Shown here: positions 51,207 to 51,983 of the stretch, piece after piece | Layout of the letters: the number at the start of each line of letters is the position of its first letter | How positions within the stretch are numbered: position 1 is the first letter of the stretch | Assembly: GCA_050183765.1 (NCBI GenBank) | Contig: JBFXAZ010000031.1 | Span: 1-51,983, forward strand | From: JAFAZJ01 sp050183765 | Lineage (GTDB): Bacteria > Pseudomonadota > Alphaproteobacteria > Reyranellales > Reyranellaceae | Length of the DNA: 51,983 bases | Reading direction: 5' to 3' | Notes under the pieces: model-generated | What the model saw: only the letters and a program-made list of their open reading frames with translations | Databases searched by the model: none | Told to the model about the DNA's origin: nothing | Made by a program: the position numbers and the translations under genes

Positions 51207-51791
51207 ATGATCATCGCCGGGAAACGCGAACGCGCCTGCACGAAGCTGCTGGCGGACGTTCATGCCATCATCGACGTGGAAGGCATCCATCCGTCGGCCC
51301 TGCATGCCATCAAGCTCAAGCTGGTGGCGTTCGCCAAGCGCGCCGAGCTGTTCCCGCATGCCGACTTCGCCATGCCGCTGGCCCAGGGACGCACCCATCC
51401 GCTGCTGGTCGAGGACAACGACGGGCTGGGTCTCTATCTGACGATCGGCCTGCCCGGCAAGGAAGCGGCGCCGCACGACCACGGCATCTGGTGCGTCAAC
51501 GCCGCGATCGCCGGGCGCGAGCGCCATGAATTCTTCCGCCGCACCGACGACGGTGCGACGCCGGGCCGTGCCACGGTCGTGAAGGTCGGCGAGGTGACCG
51601 TCGAGCCGGGCCATGGCATGGCGATGGCCGACCATGACATCCACGGCACCGTGGTGGTCGGCAAGGAGCCGGCGATCGGGCTGGCGCTCTACGGATACGC
51701 GCTGGCGCGCTTTCCCTCCGTCGCCTGGTACGTGCCCCAATTCGGCTCGGTGCGCACGACGGCGTCGCGGCGCCACGCACCGGCAGCGTGA
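51207..51791 (+). CDS. Cysteine-dioxygenase-like cupin protein
   Basis: A 194-residue cupin related to cysteine dioxygenase type I. PHDHGIWCVNAAIAG supplies the metal-binding His90 and His92, and DHDIHGTVVV the third His (143 or 146). HEFFRRTDDG follows the first cupin motif. Family enzymes oxidise cysteine or other thiols (mercaptosuccinate, 3-mercaptopropionate). Substrate undetermined. Start at ATG 51207; its stop overlaps the GTG of the next, truncated gene. Confidence 0.82.
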   Translation: MIIAGKRERACTKLLADVHAIIDVEGIHPSALHAIKLKLVAFAKRAELFPHADFAMPLAQGRTHPLLVEDNDGLGLYLTIGLPGKEAAPHDHGIWCVNAAIAGRERHEFFRRTDDGATPGRATVVKVGEVTVEPGHGMAMADHDIHGTVVVGKEPAIGLALYGYALARFPSVAWYVPQFGSVRTTASRRHAPAA

Positions 51792-51983
51792 AGGGCCGGC
51801 CCGTGAAGTCCTATCGCGTCACCATCGGCAACACCGGCCAGACCATCGACTGTGCCGGCAATCGCACCGTGCTCGAAGCGGCGGTCGCGGCCGGCATCGA
51901 CTACCCCTTCGCCTGCGCCACCGGCAACTGCGCGACCTGCATCAGCAAGCTCGATTCGGGCAAGGTGGCGCTGCTGCCGCGCG
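51788..51983 (+). CDS. N-terminal [2Fe-2S] ferredoxin-domain protein (cut by window edge)
   Basis: An open frame of 65 codons running off the right edge. It starts with GTG at 51788 (overlapping the cupin stop) or GTG at 51803. FACATGNCATCISKL carries three of the cysteines of a plant-type [2Fe-2S] cluster (C-x4-C-x2-C), and VTIGNTGQTIDCAGNRTVLEAAVAAGIDYPFA is the usual strand/helix lead. Probably the ferredoxin domain of a reductase or oxygenase electron-transfer chain; the partner is out of the window. Confidence 0.85.
   Translation, partial: MKGRPVKSYRVTIGNTGQTIDCAGNRTVLEAAVAAGIDYPFACATGNCATCISKLDSGKVALLPR

Overview
This is a very GC-rich, gene-dense bacterial chromosome segment with no rRNA, tRNA, CRISPR array, integrase or insertion sequence that I could recognise. 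The gene repertoire suggests a soil or freshwater alphaproteobacterium, perhaps a Reyranella- or Bradyrhizobium-like lineage: an IalB-like protein, IclR control of acyl-CoA genes, a DUF2239 gene, an ECF41 sigma factor, an L-arabinonate-type dehydratase and extensive acyl-CoA metabolism. The taxonomic placement is inference. Many genes overlap by ATGA, GTGA or TGATG junctions, so long co-transcribed runs are likely.

Layout. 1-1240 (minus): a cut gene start, an IalB-like secreted protein and a SpoU-type RNA methyltransferase. 1355-3706 (plus): a methyltransferase and an EamA exporter separated by a large palindromic repeat. 3689-8292: an IclR regulator divergent from an acyl-CoA ligase/acyl dehydratase pair, then a 2-oxoglutarate/Fe(II)-type oxygenase. 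8315-11576 (minus): DUF2239, alpha/beta hydrolase and gamma-glutamyltransferase-like genes, divergent from a GIY-YIG-like gene across a direct-repeat operator. 12100-15726 (plus): both subunits of a 3-oxoacid CoA-transferase, an SRPBCC protein, an EamA exporter and tandem glycine-zipper lipoproteins ending in a strong terminator. 15777-25231: RmuC, an MFS carrier, a YkvA-like protein, an SDR, pterin dehydratase, a zincin, a GAF/PAS histidine kinase, a DUF1254 protein and a uracil-DNA-glycosylase-superfamily protein.

25311-31536 (plus) is a compact DUF4129-DUF4350-MoxR-DUF58-SpoIIM-RDD envelope cluster. 31586-35670 (minus) carries a sirtuin, an AidB-like acyl-CoA dehydrogenase and twin membrane proteins. 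Divergent from it, 35760-37084 pairs a low-molecular-weight phosphatase with a fructosamine-kinase-family enzyme, a likely protein-deglycation pair. 37167-40689 (minus) has an SPFH protein, an NAD-kinase-like protein, an aspartoacylase-family hydrolase and ThpR. 40818-43295 (plus) has trpS and then an AhpD-like protein with an ECF41 sigma factor, preceded by a near-ideal ECF41 promoter. 43292-46309 (minus) has an MFS carrier and tandem HSL-type hydrolases. 46472-51983 has a DUF2333 protein, a GNAT enzyme, a Fic protein overlapping a sugar-acid dehydratase, an OmpA-like lipoprotein, a cysteine-dioxygenase-like cupin and a cut [2Fe-2S] ferredoxin-domain gene.

The most interesting signals are: the ECF41 module with its own visible promoter; a CobB-like sirtuin whose acyl-specificity Tyr/Arg pair is replaced; the phosphatase/fructosamine kinase pair; the SPFH/NAD-kinase-like pair; an acyl-CoA ligase with an altered P-loop; and a family of five palindromic intergenic repeats, three of them exactly between convergent genes.
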